A stretch of 64,000 bases of DNA. Origin: Chitinophagaceae bacterium (GTDB lineage Bacteria > Bacteroidota > Bacteroidia > Chitinophagales > Chitinophagaceae). A program made the translations under genes and the position numbers. The stretch lies in contig JAIEMK010000015.1 in NCBI GenBank assembly GCA_019752295.1, forward strand, positions 62,001 to 126,000. The letters are read 5' to 3'. The notes beneath the pieces were generated by a model. It saw only the letters and a list, made by a program, of their open reading frames with translations. It did no database searches and was not told the origin of the DNA. Every line of letters begins with the position of its first letter. Position 1 is the stretch's first letter. Below, piece by piece: positions 8,878 through 18,846 of this stretch.

Positions 8878-10482
8878 ATGCCAACGCTACACTGGATAGG
8901 AAAGGATAAAGTAATTAATCACCATCTGGATGTTCCATTCAAGGTTTTGGAGCATCAATATCGCTATGCAGCAACTGAAAGCGAAAAAGAGACTCCCCAC
9001 TCAGGCAATAAAATTATACACGGCGACAATCTCGAAGCACTCAAAGCCTTAATTCCAGAATACGAAGGAAAGATCAAATGCATTTATATCGATCCGCCTT
9101 ATAATACAGGTAATGAAAACTGGGTATATAATGACAATGTGAACGATCCAAAAATTAAAAAATGGCTAGATTCAGTAGTAGGCAAGGAAGGTGAGGACTT
9201 AACGCGACACGACAAATGGCTCTGCATGATGTATCCCCGTTTAAAATTGCTGCACAAATTATTGGCGGATGATGGAGCCCTATTTATTTCGATTGATGAC
9301 AATGAACAGGCGAATCTGAAATTGATTTGTCAAGAAATTTTTGGGGCAAACAATCATCTTGGAACATTTTGCTGGAAACGAAGATCTTCATCGGCGCTGG
9401 CAGATAAATACCTTTCAAGCGATCATGAATATGTAGTTTGTTTTCAAAAAGGGAATTTCCAATCGTTCAAGGGGTTGGAAAAAACATACGAAAATTATAA
9501 GAACCCCAATAATGATCCCAAGGGAGCATGGATGTTGGATAATTTAACTGTTGGGATGAATAAGAATATGCGCCCCAATCAGTTTTACGATTTAGTAGAT
9601 CCAAAAACAGGGAATATATTTCCTGCAAATCCAAACAGGGTATGGGCATACATTCCAGAATCGATGAATAAAATGATTCAACAGGAAAGGATTTTTTTTC
9701 CATCAGATATTTCAAAAAAGCCGATGCTCAAAAGATACCAATCGGATCTAAAAAATACACACAATCCAATTTCCACATTCATTCCCACTAAATCGGAATC
9801 CAAAAAACAATCTTTCGGTATTGGTTTGAATTCCGAGGCAACAAAAGAGTTACAAAATATATTTAACGAAAAAAACTTCGACTACTCCAAACCCAGAGAA
9901 TTAATTGAATTTTTTGTTGATCAGGTCTGTAATTCAAATGACATTGTATTAGATAGTTTCGCCGGCTCAGGAACCACAGCACACGCGGTTCTTAACCTGA
10001 ATAAAAAAGATGGTGGAAATAGAAAATTTATTCTGATTGAATTAAAAGAATATGCCGAAGCTATTACAGCAGGGAGGATTGAACGTGTAATAAAGGGCTA
10101 TACTGGCACCGAAGGAACCGGTGGCAGCTTTGATTACTACGAATTAGGTGAGTCTTTGTTTAATGAAGATGGCAACCTCAATGAAAATATTGGTATCGAA
10201 AAAATCAAGGAATATATTTTTTATACCGAAACCAATCAAGCATTGGCAAGCAATGCCAATATTGATCATCCAGATTTCCTAAGTCTGTATCAAAACACCG
10301 CTTACTATTTTTTTTACCGCCCACATGAAATAACCACTTTAGATCATGTTTTTTTAGCTGGCATAAAAACAAAAGCGGAACTGTATATTATTTATGCCGA
10401 CAACTGCTTACTCACTAAAACATTTTTGAATAAACACAATATCATCTTCAAAAAAATCCCTAGAGACATAACCCGTTTTTAA
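8878..10482 (+). CDS. mod: Type III restriction-modification DNA methyltransferase (Mod)
   Basis: A 534-residue adenine N6-methyltransferase that recognises DNA and modifies it using S-adenosylmethionine. Motif IV is DPPY at about residue 72 and comes before motif I (SFAGSGTT, about 361). This is the beta-group order typical of type III Mod subunits. The region between carries the target-recognition domain. The ATG at 8878 (MPTLHWIGKDKV) is preferred over an upstream TTG that lies inside an inverted repeat. It is followed 10 bp later by the Res subunit. All key motifs are intact, so the system looks functional. The recognition sequence cannot be read from the protein. Confidence 0.93.
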   Translation: MPTLHWIGKDKVINHHLDVPFKVLEHQYRYAATESEKETPHSGNKIIHGDNLEALKALIPEYEGKIKCIYIDPPYNTGNENWVYNDNVNDPKIKKWLDSVVGKEGEDLTRHDKWLCMMYPRLKLLHKLLADDGALFISIDDNEQANLKLICQEIFGANNHLGTFCWKRRSSSALADKYLSSDHEYVVCFQKGNFQSFKGLEKTYENYKNPNNDPKGAWMLDNLTVGMNKNMRPNQFYDLVDPKTGNIFPANPNRVWAYIPESMNKMIQQERIFFPSDISKKPMLKRYQSDLKNTHNPISTFIPTKSESKKQSFGIGLNSEATKELQNIFNEKNFDYSKPRELIEFFVDQVCNSNDIVLDSFAGSGTTAHAVLNLNKKDGGNRKFILIELKEYAEAITAGRIERVIKGYTGTEGTGGSFDYYELGESLFNEDGNLNENIGIEKIKEYIFYTETNQALASNANIDHPDFLSLYQNTAYYFFYRPHEITTLDHVFLAGIKTKAELYIIYADNCLLTKTFLNKHNIIFKKIPRDITRF

Positions 10483-10492
10483 TACCCTTATT

Positions 10493-13084
10493 ATGGAATT
10501 AAAAAATTATCAACAAGCTTCCATTAACGATCTCGAAAGGTTTTTATCGGCCATTCAGGAAACAAAAAATGTATCCGCAGCTTTTGATAGTTTCTGGATG
10601 AATCATCCACTCACGCCCGTTCAACCCTTTCCGGGAAATGCTATTGAGCCTTATAAGAACAATATTCCCGGAGTACCTCATATTTGTTTTAAGGTTCCAA
10701 CTGCAGGAGGTAAAACATTTATTGCATGCAACGCCATTAAAACTATTTACGACGCTTTTCATTTCAATAGTAATAAAGCCGTAGTATGGTTGGTTCCTTC
10801 CATTACCATTTTAGACCAGACTATTAAAAATTTAAAAGATAGTAACCACCCCTACCGCCAAAAAATTAATACTCATTTTGGAAATAAAGTGGCAGTATTC
10901 GATAAGGCTGAATTACTTCAGGGTAGTGGTTTGAATCCGGGTAGTATTCTGGAGCAGTTAAATATTTTTGTACTCAGCTTCGATAGTTTAAGAGCAAAAA
11001 ATAAAGAAGACAGAAAGGTATATCAGGAAAATAGCAATCTACAAACCTTCGCCCCCACAATAGGTGATGAAGAAGTGATTACCCTTATGCGCGTGATCCA
11101 ATCATTGAATCCGGTTGTGATAATTGATGAGAGTCATAATGCAGAATCAGACCTGAGTATCGATATGATCAAAAATCTGAACCCTTGTTTCATACTCGAC
11201 CTCACCGCAACACCCAGAAAAAATAGCAATATCATTAGCTTTGTAGATGCAATTGAGTTGAAGAAAGCAAATATGGTGAAGTTGCCTGTAATTATTTACA
11301 ACCACAACGATAAAGAGGAAGTAATTAGTTCTGCTTTACAATTGCAACACAAACTAGAACTACAAGCAATGGAGGAACAAAAAAAGGGTGGCCTTTATAT
11401 TCGCCCAATTGTTTTGTTTCAGGCACAACCAAGAATCGCTGAGGATAATACCACTTTTGAGAAACTCAAAGAAACACTCATACAACTAAAAATTCCGGCT
11501 GAGCAAATCAAAATCAAAACCGCAAATCTGAATGAACTGAAGGGGATTGATTTAATGCGCTCTGATTGTCCTGTTCGCTATATTATTACGGTAAATGCAT
11601 TGAAAGAAGGATGGGATTGCCCCTTTGCTTATATCCTTGCATCACTGGCCGACAAATCATCACCGATAGATGTAGAGCAAATTTTAGGAAGGGTATTAAG
11701 ACAGCCTTATGTATCAAAACATCAGTTTCCGCTACTCAATCTATGCTATGTACTAACCGCATCAGGTAAGTTTTTAGAAACGCTTGATAATATCGTAAAA
11801 GGCTTGAACAAAGCTGGATTTAGCGACAAAGATTATACTATTGCAGATCCCGTACAAATTGAGATGGCGCAGCAATCAGATGCCATGCAACAGCTCGATG
11901 TATTTGCAGGAAAAATGGTTGAGGCAGAAGATGATACCAATTCAATTGACATTGACCTATCTCGAATTACACCCATCACAGAAATTCAAAAATCACATTC
12001 CGGGGTGGAGGCAATCGAAAAATCTGCCACAGAACAACATTCTGCATTTGAAAGCAAGATGGAAGAAGCTGCAAGAAATAATATAATTAGTTTACCCTCA
12101 GCTCTTGAAAAAATGATAAAGACTTATCCCATTAAAACATTCTTTAAAGAAGATGCTGCAAAAATTCTATTACCTCAGTTTTACCTGAAGCTACCTTTGT
12201 CTGAACTTTTTGGAGGAGACAAATTATTGGAGAAAGAAGAATTACTGGAGCATTTTAAATTATCGCAACAAAATTTTGAAATCTCATTCAACAATATTTC
12301 ATCTGAATTATATAAAATTGATCTCGATGAAACCAAAAGAGACCATACTCCTACATTCGTAAAATTAGATGGCAACCTGAAACAAAGTATTTTATCTTAT
12401 ATGCTGGATCCTTCCAGAAAAGATTCGAGGGTAAAGACTTTCACCAAAAGAATGATGGAGACCATTGGCAATCTATATCCGATTGCAGATAATGAAATTC
12501 AAAAATACATACAAAGGGTGCTTGAAGATTTTACGGACGAGCAGTTCACAGATATGTACAACCAAACATACAGCTATGCCAAGAAAATAAAAGATAAGAT
12601 TCAGTCACTCTCTGATGATTTTGCAGAAAAAAAATTCAGAGAATATTTAGATACCGATCAAGTGTTTATTAAACCATCCTACGAATTACCGCAACAGATT
12701 ATTCCTGGATTAATCGCCAAAGACATTACTAAATCCTTATACGAAAAAGAAGGAGCGATTAATGGATACGAAGAAAAGGTCATTGATACAATTGCCAATC
12801 TTCCGAATATTTTATTCTGGACGCGGAATATGGAACGAAGAGGGTTTTGCATCAATGGTTTTATCAATCACTATCCCGATTTCATCATCCAAACAAAAAC
12901 TGGTAAGACCGTAATCCTCGAAACAAAGGGAGATCATTTAGATGCTGAGCAAAAAATTCGCTTAGGCGAACAATGGGCCAAGAAAGCAGGAAATGATTAT
13001 CGCTACTTTATGGTGTATAATAACCGTGAGGTTGGGGGTGCATATACGCTTGATGCGTTTATGAATATTATTTCTAAAATGTAG
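10493..13084 (+). CDS. res: Type III restriction endonuclease subunit (Res)
   Basis: An 863-residue helicase-nuclease that forms the restriction complex with Mod and cleaves unmodified invading DNA. The superfamily 2 helicase motifs are visible: Walker A VPTAGGKTF (about 68-76), DESHN (about 211), LTATPRK, NALKEGWDCP and QILGRVLRQPY (about 397). The C-terminal nuclease has PDFIIQTKTGKTVILETKG (about 795-813), a PD-(D/E)xK site. All motifs are intact. It forms an operon with mod and is slightly shorter than EcoP15I Res. Confidence 0.93.
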   Translation: MELKNYQQASINDLERFLSAIQETKNVSAAFDSFWMNHPLTPVQPFPGNAIEPYKNNIPGVPHICFKVPTAGGKTFIACNAIKTIYDAFHFNSNKAVVWLVPSITILDQTIKNLKDSNHPYRQKINTHFGNKVAVFDKAELLQGSGLNPGSILEQLNIFVLSFDSLRAKNKEDRKVYQENSNLQTFAPTIGDEEVITLMRVIQSLNPVVIIDESHNAESDLSIDMIKNLNPCFILDLTATPRKNSNIISFVDAIELKKANMVKLPVIIYNHNDKEEVISSALQLQHKLELQAMEEQKKGGLYIRPIVLFQAQPRIAEDNTTFEKLKETLIQLKIPAEQIKIKTANLNELKGIDLMRSDCPVRYIITVNALKEGWDCPFAYILASLADKSSPIDVEQILGRVLRQPYVSKHQFPLLNLCYVLTASGKFLETLDNIVKGLNKAGFSDKDYTIADPVQIEMAQQSDAMQQLDVFAGKMVEAEDDTNSIDIDLSRITPITEIQKSHSGVEAIEKSATEQHSAFESKMEEAARNNIISLPSALEKMIKTYPIKTFFKEDAAKILLPQFYLKLPLSELFGGDKLLEKEELLEHFKLSQQNFEISFNNISSELYKIDLDETKRDHTPTFVKLDGNLKQSILSYMLDPSRKDSRVKTFTKRMMETIGNLYPIADNEIQKYIQRVLEDFTDEQFTDMYNQTYSYAKKIKDKIQSLSDDFAEKKFREYLDTDQVFIKPSYELPQQIIPGLIAKDITKSLYEKEGAINGYEEKVIDTIANLPNILFWTRNMERRGFCINGFINHYPDFIIQTKTGKTVILETKGDHLDAEQKIRLGEQWAKKAGNDYRYFMVYNNREVGGAYTLDAFMNIISKM

Positions 13085-13090
13085 GTTTAA

Positions 13091-13229
13091 AAGTCAAAAT
13101 TCAAAAGTTAAAATTCAAAAAAATACAATCTGCGTTATCCGCGTGCCATAAAAGCACGCTCTTGAGGCAATAGATGAAATTTGAGAGTGAAACTTACAAC
13201 CAAGGTTTTTTACTTTTTAATTTTGACTT
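13091..13229. repeat. 139-bp stretch with 11-bp terminal inverted repeats
   Basis: AAGTCAAAATT at 13091-13101 and its exact complement AATTTTGACTT at 13219-13229 enclose a small hairpin GCGTGC / GCACGC (13141-13159). It lies just behind the restriction operon. It is MITE-like in outline, but no target duplication is visible. The inner hairpin may serve as the end of the res transcript. Confidence 0.35.
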
Positions 13230-13286
13230 CAAAAATCCGTATTACTGGGTATTTTCTGAATCGCTGTTATTAAATACTTTTAGTGC

Positions 13287-14039
13287 ATGAAATACATGCT
13301 ACTTGTTGCCTCTGTGTTATTTTCTTTTTTTGCAATAGCACAAACCCCTATAAAAGTTGGATGCCTTTCCGGAAATTGCGAGAATGGAATAGGTAAGTAC
13401 CGGTTCAAAAACCTTGGTATTTACGAAGGTCACTGGAAAAATGCTTTACCAGACGGAGAGGGAACCATGCTCTATGCAGACGGCAGCTTATACTCGGGCG
13501 ATTGGAAAAATGGCAAGAGAAGTGGAACAGGAGAAGCAAAAGACAAATCAGGCAATATTGATTACGCGGGGCAATGGATAGATGACACCATGCTACACCC
13601 CGAGCTATCGGCCACTTATAAAGAGGAAAAACTTAAACTCTATGCTGATGTATTTAAGTCGATTTATGAAGGCTTTCAACAGTTGAAAATTGTGAATCAA
13701 AAAGGGGCTTGTAGTCTTGAGATAAACTTCAATTTAGAAGGGAAAGATTATAAAATGCACGGCTTTGCTATTGTAACACTTAAAGTAGATGGTAAAGACT
13801 ATACTAAAAAGGCATTGATTGAAGGAACTATCGACCCGCTTACAAATACCATTAATGCAAAGGAAACATTATACCTTTCAAAAGATGAACTACCTAGTCA
13901 ACTCAAATGGAATCAGGCAACCTATCAACTAACCATTTACACAGACAGCGATCATGCGGGTCATTATCTTCTTAAAGGAGTTTCAAAAGACGAAGATGCA
14001 TTCATCACTGAACTAAAAGAAAAAAATCTGCCCAAATAA
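13287..14039 (+). CDS. Exported MORN-repeat protein
   Basis: A 250-residue exported protein. A signal peptide ends at AIAQ (about residue 19). At least three MORN-type repeats follow: YEGHWKNALPDGEGTM, YSGDWKNGKRSGTGEA and YAGQWIDD (residues about 45-95). The remaining C-terminal domain of about 150 residues is not recognised. MORN repeats form extended beta-hairpin arrays that bind proteins or lipids. The stop codon abuts the recQ stop codon in convergent orientation. The likely location is the periplasm. Confidence 0.8.
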   Translation: MKYMLLVASVLFSFFAIAQTPIKVGCLSGNCENGIGKYRFKNLGIYEGHWKNALPDGEGTMLYADGSLYSGDWKNGKRSGTGEAKDKSGNIDYAGQWIDDTMLHPELSATYKEEKLKLYADVFKSIYEGFQQLKIVNQKGACSLEINFNLEGKDYKMHGFAIVTLKVDGKDYTKKALIEGTIDPLTNTINAKETLYLSKDELPSQLKWNQATYQLTIYTDSDHAGHYLLKGVSKDEDAFITELKEKNLPK

Positions 14040-16334
14040 TTAGTTACCATAGACGCTCAGGAATTTGATGCGCATAATTTTGAGTTGTTCCCAACTGTAA
14101 TCATTTTCGCTCAGTTCCTGACGTGCTATATCGAGAGAGGATGTTTGGCAGCTCTTGAAATATTCAATGATATCTTCCTGATCGTATTCATCGAGCCATT
14201 CGTCAATGGCATAGTCCAGATTCAGTCTAGTTCCGCTTGCAGCAATGGTTTCCATCTCTTCTAATAATTCATCGAGCTTGAGGCTTTTATTTTTAGCAAT
14301 GGTTTCCAGCGGAATTTTTTTATCTACATTTTGAATAATATAAATCTTATTGCTTCCCTTATTGGCCACACTGCGCATAACAAAATCGTCGGGCTTTTCA
14401 ATATCATTTTCTTCCACATACTTGGCAATCATCTCCACAAAGGGTTTACCATATTTGATGGATTTACCTTTGCTTACCCCCTGACATTTTTCAAGTTCTT
14501 CCAAGGTGGTAGGATACAGTGTTGCCATATCCTGCAAGCTGTTCTCGAGGAATATTACAAATGGAGGCAGGCTTTTTTTCTTCGCTTCTTTCTGGCGAAG
14601 TTCTTTAAGCATTTCAAATAATTTTTCATCAGCAGCCGCTCCTGTTTGAGATGCATTCTCTCCCTCATCATCATCGGCATTTGCTTCTTCAAATAAATTA
14701 TTTAAAACGATCTTGAAAGAACTTGGTTTCTTCAAAAACTTTTCGCCTTTCTCTGTTATTTTCAACAAGCCATATTCTTCAATATCTTTTCTAATCAAAT
14801 TCTCTAAAAGCATTTGCCTGATCAGGCTGCTCCATAAATGATATTCCTGATCTGCACCGATACCAAAAACGGGTAATGCATCGTGGCGAAACATACTGAT
14901 CTGAGGAGTAAGCTTACCCATTACAACACTTACAACATAATCGGTTACAAATCGCTCATCTAAAGCTTTTACAGTCTGCAAAATTTTTACGACACTATCC
15001 TTTGCTTCGATCTTTTCTTTTGGATTCAAGCAGTTATCGCAATTGCCGCAGTTCTTATTTTCCCAGTCCTCTCCAAAATAGTGCAACAATACTTTTCTTC
15101 TGCAAACCGCACTCTCCGCATAAGCTACCGTTTCATCGATCAACTGAGCTCCCACTTCTCTTTCGCTCAGGGGTTTATCGCGCAAAAAGTGTTCGAGTTT
15201 TGATACATCTTTATGTGAATAATACAACACGCATAATCCTTCCATGCCATCTCTTCCGGCTCGACCGGTTTCCTGATAATAATTTTCGATCGACTTTGGA
15301 ATATTAAAATGTATTACAAATCTGATATCAGGTTTATCGATACCCATGCCAAATGCAATGGTGGCAACAATTACCTGCACGTCTTCGTTCAAAAACTGAT
15401 CCTGTCGCTCAGCACGTAATTTCTGATCCAGTCCTGCGTGGTATGCAACTGCTTTAATACTGTTTGCTACGAGTAGTTCGGCAAGCTCTTCGGTAGTTTT
15501 ACGATTCAGTGTATAAATGATACCACTTTTCCCTTTGTGCCCACTAATAAATTTTACGATGCTTTTAACCGTTTGATCTTTCTTAATCTTGGGTTGAATC
15601 TCGTAATAAAGATTGGCTCTGTTAAAAGATGAGATAAATATATTTGGCTTTCGCAGGCCGAGGTTTTTTACAATATCGCTTTGCACTTTAGGTGTGGCAG
15701 TAGCAGTAAGTGCAATCACAGGAATATCAGGATTAATAATTTCCATCATCTCGCGTAAACGGCGGTACTCCGGTCTGAAATCGTGCCCCCACTCCGAAAT
15801 ACAGTGCGCTTCATCTACCGCAAAGAACGAAATATTCAAGTCGCTAAAAAATTCAAGGTTCTCTTGTTTTGTAAGTGTTTCGGGAGCCACGTATAAAAGC
15901 TTGGTCATGCCCGAAGTAAGATCGTCCTTAACAGCTTTGATCTGACCCTTATTGAGCGATGAATTCAGAAAATGCGCAACATCATCTTTTTCGCTATACC
16001 CTCTTACCAGATCCACCTGATTTTTCATCAATGCGATCAAGGGAGATACAATGATGGCACATCCATCCATCATCATGGCGGGTAATTGATAACACAAACT
16101 TTTACCCCCCCCTGTAGGCATGATCACAAAAGTGTCTTGTCCGTTCAGTAAGCTATTGATCGATTTTTCCTGAGTTCCTTTAAATTCTCTGAAGCCAAAG
16201 TATTTTTCGAGGCCGGCATAAATATCATATTTGTGCACGGTTGTAATTGTTGCGGTATTATCCTTTCTGGGAGAGCTTTTTTTGGTATTAGAAACGGTTG
16301 TTTTAGTAACTGTTTTTTTGGTATTCGTAGCCAT
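14040..16334 (-). CDS. recQ: ATP-dependent DNA helicase RecQ
   Basis: A 764-residue 3'-5' DNA helicase acting in recombination repair. A lysine/threonine-rich tail of about 35 residues precedes the core. Motifs in order: Walker A MPTGGGKS, VDEAHCISEWGHDFRP, LTATATP, ATIAFGMGIDKPD and QETGRAGRDG. A zinc-binding RQC module follows, with CRRKVLLHYFG and CGNCDNC. An HRDC domain lies at about 560-640 (LEKCQGVSKGKSIKYGKPF). The C-terminal extension past HRDC is typical of Bacteroidota RecQ. No adjacent recombination partner is present. Confidence 0.95.
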   Translation of the reverse strand: MATNTKKTVTKTTVSNTKKSSPRKDNTATITTVHKYDIYAGLEKYFGFREFKGTQEKSINSLLNGQDTFVIMPTGGGKSLCYQLPAMMMDGCAIIVSPLIALMKNQVDLVRGYSEKDDVAHFLNSSLNKGQIKAVKDDLTSGMTKLLYVAPETLTKQENLEFFSDLNISFFAVDEAHCISEWGHDFRPEYRRLREMMEIINPDIPVIALTATATPKVQSDIVKNLGLRKPNIFISSFNRANLYYEIQPKIKKDQTVKSIVKFISGHKGKSGIIYTLNRKTTEELAELLVANSIKAVAYHAGLDQKLRAERQDQFLNEDVQVIVATIAFGMGIDKPDIRFVIHFNIPKSIENYYQETGRAGRDGMEGLCVLYYSHKDVSKLEHFLRDKPLSEREVGAQLIDETVAYAESAVCRRKVLLHYFGEDWENKNCGNCDNCLNPKEKIEAKDSVVKILQTVKALDERFVTDYVVSVVMGKLTPQISMFRHDALPVFGIGADQEYHLWSSLIRQMLLENLIRKDIEEYGLLKITEKGEKFLKKPSSFKIVLNNLFEEANADDDEGENASQTGAAADEKLFEMLKELRQKEAKKKSLPPFVIFLENSLQDMATLYPTTLEELEKCQGVSKGKSIKYGKPFVEMIAKYVEENDIEKPDDFVMRSVANKGSNKIYIIQNVDKKIPLETIAKNKSLKLDELLEEMETIAASGTRLNLDYAIDEWLDEYDQEDIIEYFKSCQTSSLDIARQELSENDYSWEQLKIMRIKFLSVYGN

Positions 16335-16529
16335 GTATCAATATCTATTTTCATCCCATTTTAGGGGGATGGTGACAATTATTAAAAGTTAAATCTTTTT
16401 TCCCGAACACCCTAGTTAAAAATATAATCGATTGATTATTAAAGAGGTGTCGATATGGTAAAGCAGGTTAGCCCCACTCATTTTGGGAAAAATCCCCAAA
16501 AAATGGCTTACGAAGTTAACGAACTAAAG

Positions 16530-16567
16530 TTTGAATAGAAAGTCTAAGCTGTTAAAGTTTACATTTG
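16530..16567 (+). promoter_or_regulatory. Candidate promoter directly before the kpsF-like gene
   Basis: A perfect -7 box TACATTTG at 16560-16567 ends 5 bp before the ATG at 16573. A TTTG at 16530-16533 is a possible -33 element with a long spacer (26 bp). If used, transcription would begin at or very near the start codon. Confidence 0.4.
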
Positions 16568-16572
16568 TGCCG

Positions 16573-17535
16573 ATGAACTCATCTATTCAACAAACAGCCC
16601 TGCGCACCATTCAACTGGAAGCCCAATCTATAGCAGGATTGGCTGATTTTATTGATACTGATTTTGAAAAAGCCATTCAGGCGATCCATGAATCCAGAGG
16701 AAGGTTAGTAATAAGCGGCATTGGCAAAAGTGCAATCGTTGCTCAAAAAATTGTAGCTACTTTAAATTCCACAGGCACTCCATCCTTATTTATGCACGCA
16801 GCAGACGCAATACATGGCGATCTTGGAATGGTGCAGGATGAAGACATTGTAATGATAATTAGCAAAAGCGGAGAAAGCCCCGAAATAAAAGTATTAGTAC
16901 CACTTATTCAAAATTTTGGCAATATCATTATTGGAATGGTTGGTAATACCGAGAGTTTTTTGGCCCAAGAAGCTGCGATCGTTTTAAATACAACGGTTAG
17001 TCAGGAAGCCTGTCCGAATAATTTGGCCCCTACCAGCAGTACAACGGTACAAATGGTAATGGGTGATATTATTGCGGTTTGTTTAATGGAAATCAATGGA
17101 TTCAGTGGCAGGGATTTTGCAAAATATCATCCAGGTGGAAATTTGGGAAAACGACTTTATTTACGCGTAGAAGATTTAAGTAAAAACAATGCTAGGCCAA
17201 AAGTTTTGGCTTCAACTTCTATAAAAGAAGTGATTGTGGAGATTACTGAAAAAAGATTGGGATTGACTGCTGTGGTAGATGAAAAAGATCAGATTATAGG
17301 TATCATTACCGATGGTGATCTGAGGCGTATGCTTGAAAAAAGTAATAGCATCGAAAATATTACTGCATCAGATATCTTATCGCCACATCCCAAAACCATT
17401 GGCGCCGAAATGCTTGCAGTTGAAGCACTAGACATATTAAGAGAATACGACATTAGTGCATTGCTTGTGTCGGACCATAATATTTATCAGGGCGTAATCC
17501 ATTTACACGATCTTGTAAGAGAGGGAATTGTATAA
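16573..17535 (+). CDS. kpsF: D-arabinose-5-phosphate isomerase, KpsF/GutQ family
   Basis: A 320-residue isomerase that turns ribulose-5-phosphate into arabinose-5-phosphate, the first step to Kdo for lipopolysaccharide. An N-terminal SIS sugar-isomerase domain (ISGIGKSAIVAQKIVATLNS, then IISKSGESPEI) is followed by two CBS domains (about 200-320), including GIITDGDLRRML. A TTG 14 codons upstream extends the frame, but the ATG at 16573 gives the usual N-terminus. It lies 83 bp before a mannose-1-phosphate guanylyltransferase, which fits a role in cell-envelope sugar supply. Confidence 0.92.
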   Translation: MNSSIQQTALRTIQLEAQSIAGLADFIDTDFEKAIQAIHESRGRLVISGIGKSAIVAQKIVATLNSTGTPSLFMHAADAIHGDLGMVQDEDIVMIISKSGESPEIKVLVPLIQNFGNIIIGMVGNTESFLAQEAAIVLNTTVSQEACPNNLAPTSSTTVQMVMGDIIAVCLMEINGFSGRDFAKYHPGGNLGKRLYLRVEDLSKNNARPKVLASTSIKEVIVEITEKRLGLTAVVDEKDQIIGIITDGDLRRMLEKSNSIENITASDILSPHPKTIGAEMLAVEALDILREYDISALLVSDHNIYQGVIHLHDLVREGIV

Positions 17536-17618
17536 GCACTACAATAATTGCTTCTAAAAATCGTTTTTAATTACGCGTTATTTTTATCATTTCAGACAAA
17601 CATTCAAACCCCTCTTAC

Positions 17619-18701
17619 ATGAATAAGCATCACTATGTGGCGATTATGGCAGGCGGTATCGGAAGCCGCTTCTGGCCAAAAAGCCGTACCAGTTATCCCA
17701 AACAGTTTTTGGACATCCTGAATACTGGTAAGTCTTTAATTCGTTGGACCTATGAGCGCTATGCGGCATTCATACCCAATGAAAATATTTATATCGTTAC
17801 ATCGGATGAATATGTTTCTATCGTTCACGACCAATTACCCGAGTTGGCTATAGAAAATATTCTGGCAGAACCCAGCCGAAAAAATACCGCTCCTTGTGTG
17901 GCTTATATTTCTTACAAATTATTGCAGAAAGATCCTGAAGCAGCGCTGATCGTAGCGCCGAGCGACCACATGATTCTGGATAATGAAGCGTTTAGAAATA
18001 TCACCAATAAAGCTTTGGATTTTGTAACCCAAATCAAATCGTTGGTTACTTTGGGAATTAAACCAACACATCCAAACACAGGCTATGGGTATATTCAACA
18101 CGAAACACTTGCAGCAGGTGATGGCATTTATAAAGTAAAAACTTTTACAGAAAAGCCAAACCTTGAACTTGCTAAAACTTTTTTGGCGAGTGGCGACTTT
18201 TTATGGAACGCCGGTATTTTTGTTTGGCAGGTAAAAAATGTAATGAAGGCATTCGAGAAATATCAACCCGAAATGTTTGAATTGTTTGATAACGAAAAAG
18301 AACATTTTAATGCTGCCGGTGAAAAAGATGCAATCAACAGGATCTATCCTTTGTGTACAAATGTATCTATCGATTTTGCAATCATGGAAAAAGCAGACAA
18401 TGTTTTTGTAATTCCATCTTCATTTGGTTGGAGTGATCTGGGAACATGGAATAGCGCTTATGATAATCTTGACAAGGATTATCTGGGCAATGCTGTAACC
18501 AGCGAAAATGTAATTGTCATTGACGCTACCAGGTGCATGATTTCTGCACCACACGATAAACTGGTGTTATTGCAGGGTATTGATGATTGCATCATTATAG
18601 ATACAAAAGATGTTTTGATGATCTGTAAAAAAGAAAAAGAACAGGCCATCAAAGAATATGTTGCCGAGGTAAAAAGAAATAAAGGCGATAGGTATTTATA
18701 G
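17619..18701 (+). CDS. manC: Mannose-1-phosphate guanylyltransferase
   Basis: A 360-residue nucleotidyltransferase that makes GDP-mannose from mannose-1-phosphate and GTP, in the cytoplasm, for envelope polysaccharides. The signature MAGGIGSRFWPKSR is at residues 10-23, PSDH follows near 110, and FTEKPNLELAKTFLASGDFLWNAG covers the sugar site. The C-terminal isomerase domain of bifunctional ManC/AlgA is absent, so it is the short single-function type. A strong terminator follows. Confidence 0.92.
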   Translation: MNKHHYVAIMAGGIGSRFWPKSRTSYPKQFLDILNTGKSLIRWTYERYAAFIPNENIYIVTSDEYVSIVHDQLPELAIENILAEPSRKNTAPCVAYISYKLLQKDPEAALIVAPSDHMILDNEAFRNITNKALDFVTQIKSLVTLGIKPTHPNTGYGYIQHETLAAGDGIYKVKTFTEKPNLELAKTFLASGDFLWNAGIFVWQVKNVMKAFEKYQPEMFELFDNEKEHFNAAGEKDAINRIYPLCTNVSIDFAIMEKADNVFVIPSSFGWSDLGTWNSAYDNLDKDYLGNAVTSENVIVIDATRCMISAPHDKLVLLQGIDDCIIIDTKDVLMICKKEKEQAIKEYVAEVKRNKGDRYL

Positions 18702-18717
18702 TTACAAACTATTTATT

Positions 18718-18752
18718 AAAAAGCGATCAACTGTTAGTGTTGGTCGCTTTTT
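18718..18752 (+). terminator. Intrinsic terminator after the guanylyltransferase gene
   Basis: Stem AAAAAGCGATCAAC / GTTGGTCGCTTTTT (one G-T pair), 7-nt loop, and a further T-rich tail. It starts 16 bp after the stop codon. Confidence 0.85.
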
Positions 18753-18846
18753 ATTTTTCAGGAATTCATTTTCTCTATAATTCAAGTAGAATTTATCATT
18801 AAATTTGAAAGACACCTGCCATATTTAAGAAGCCAATAATTGAAGT

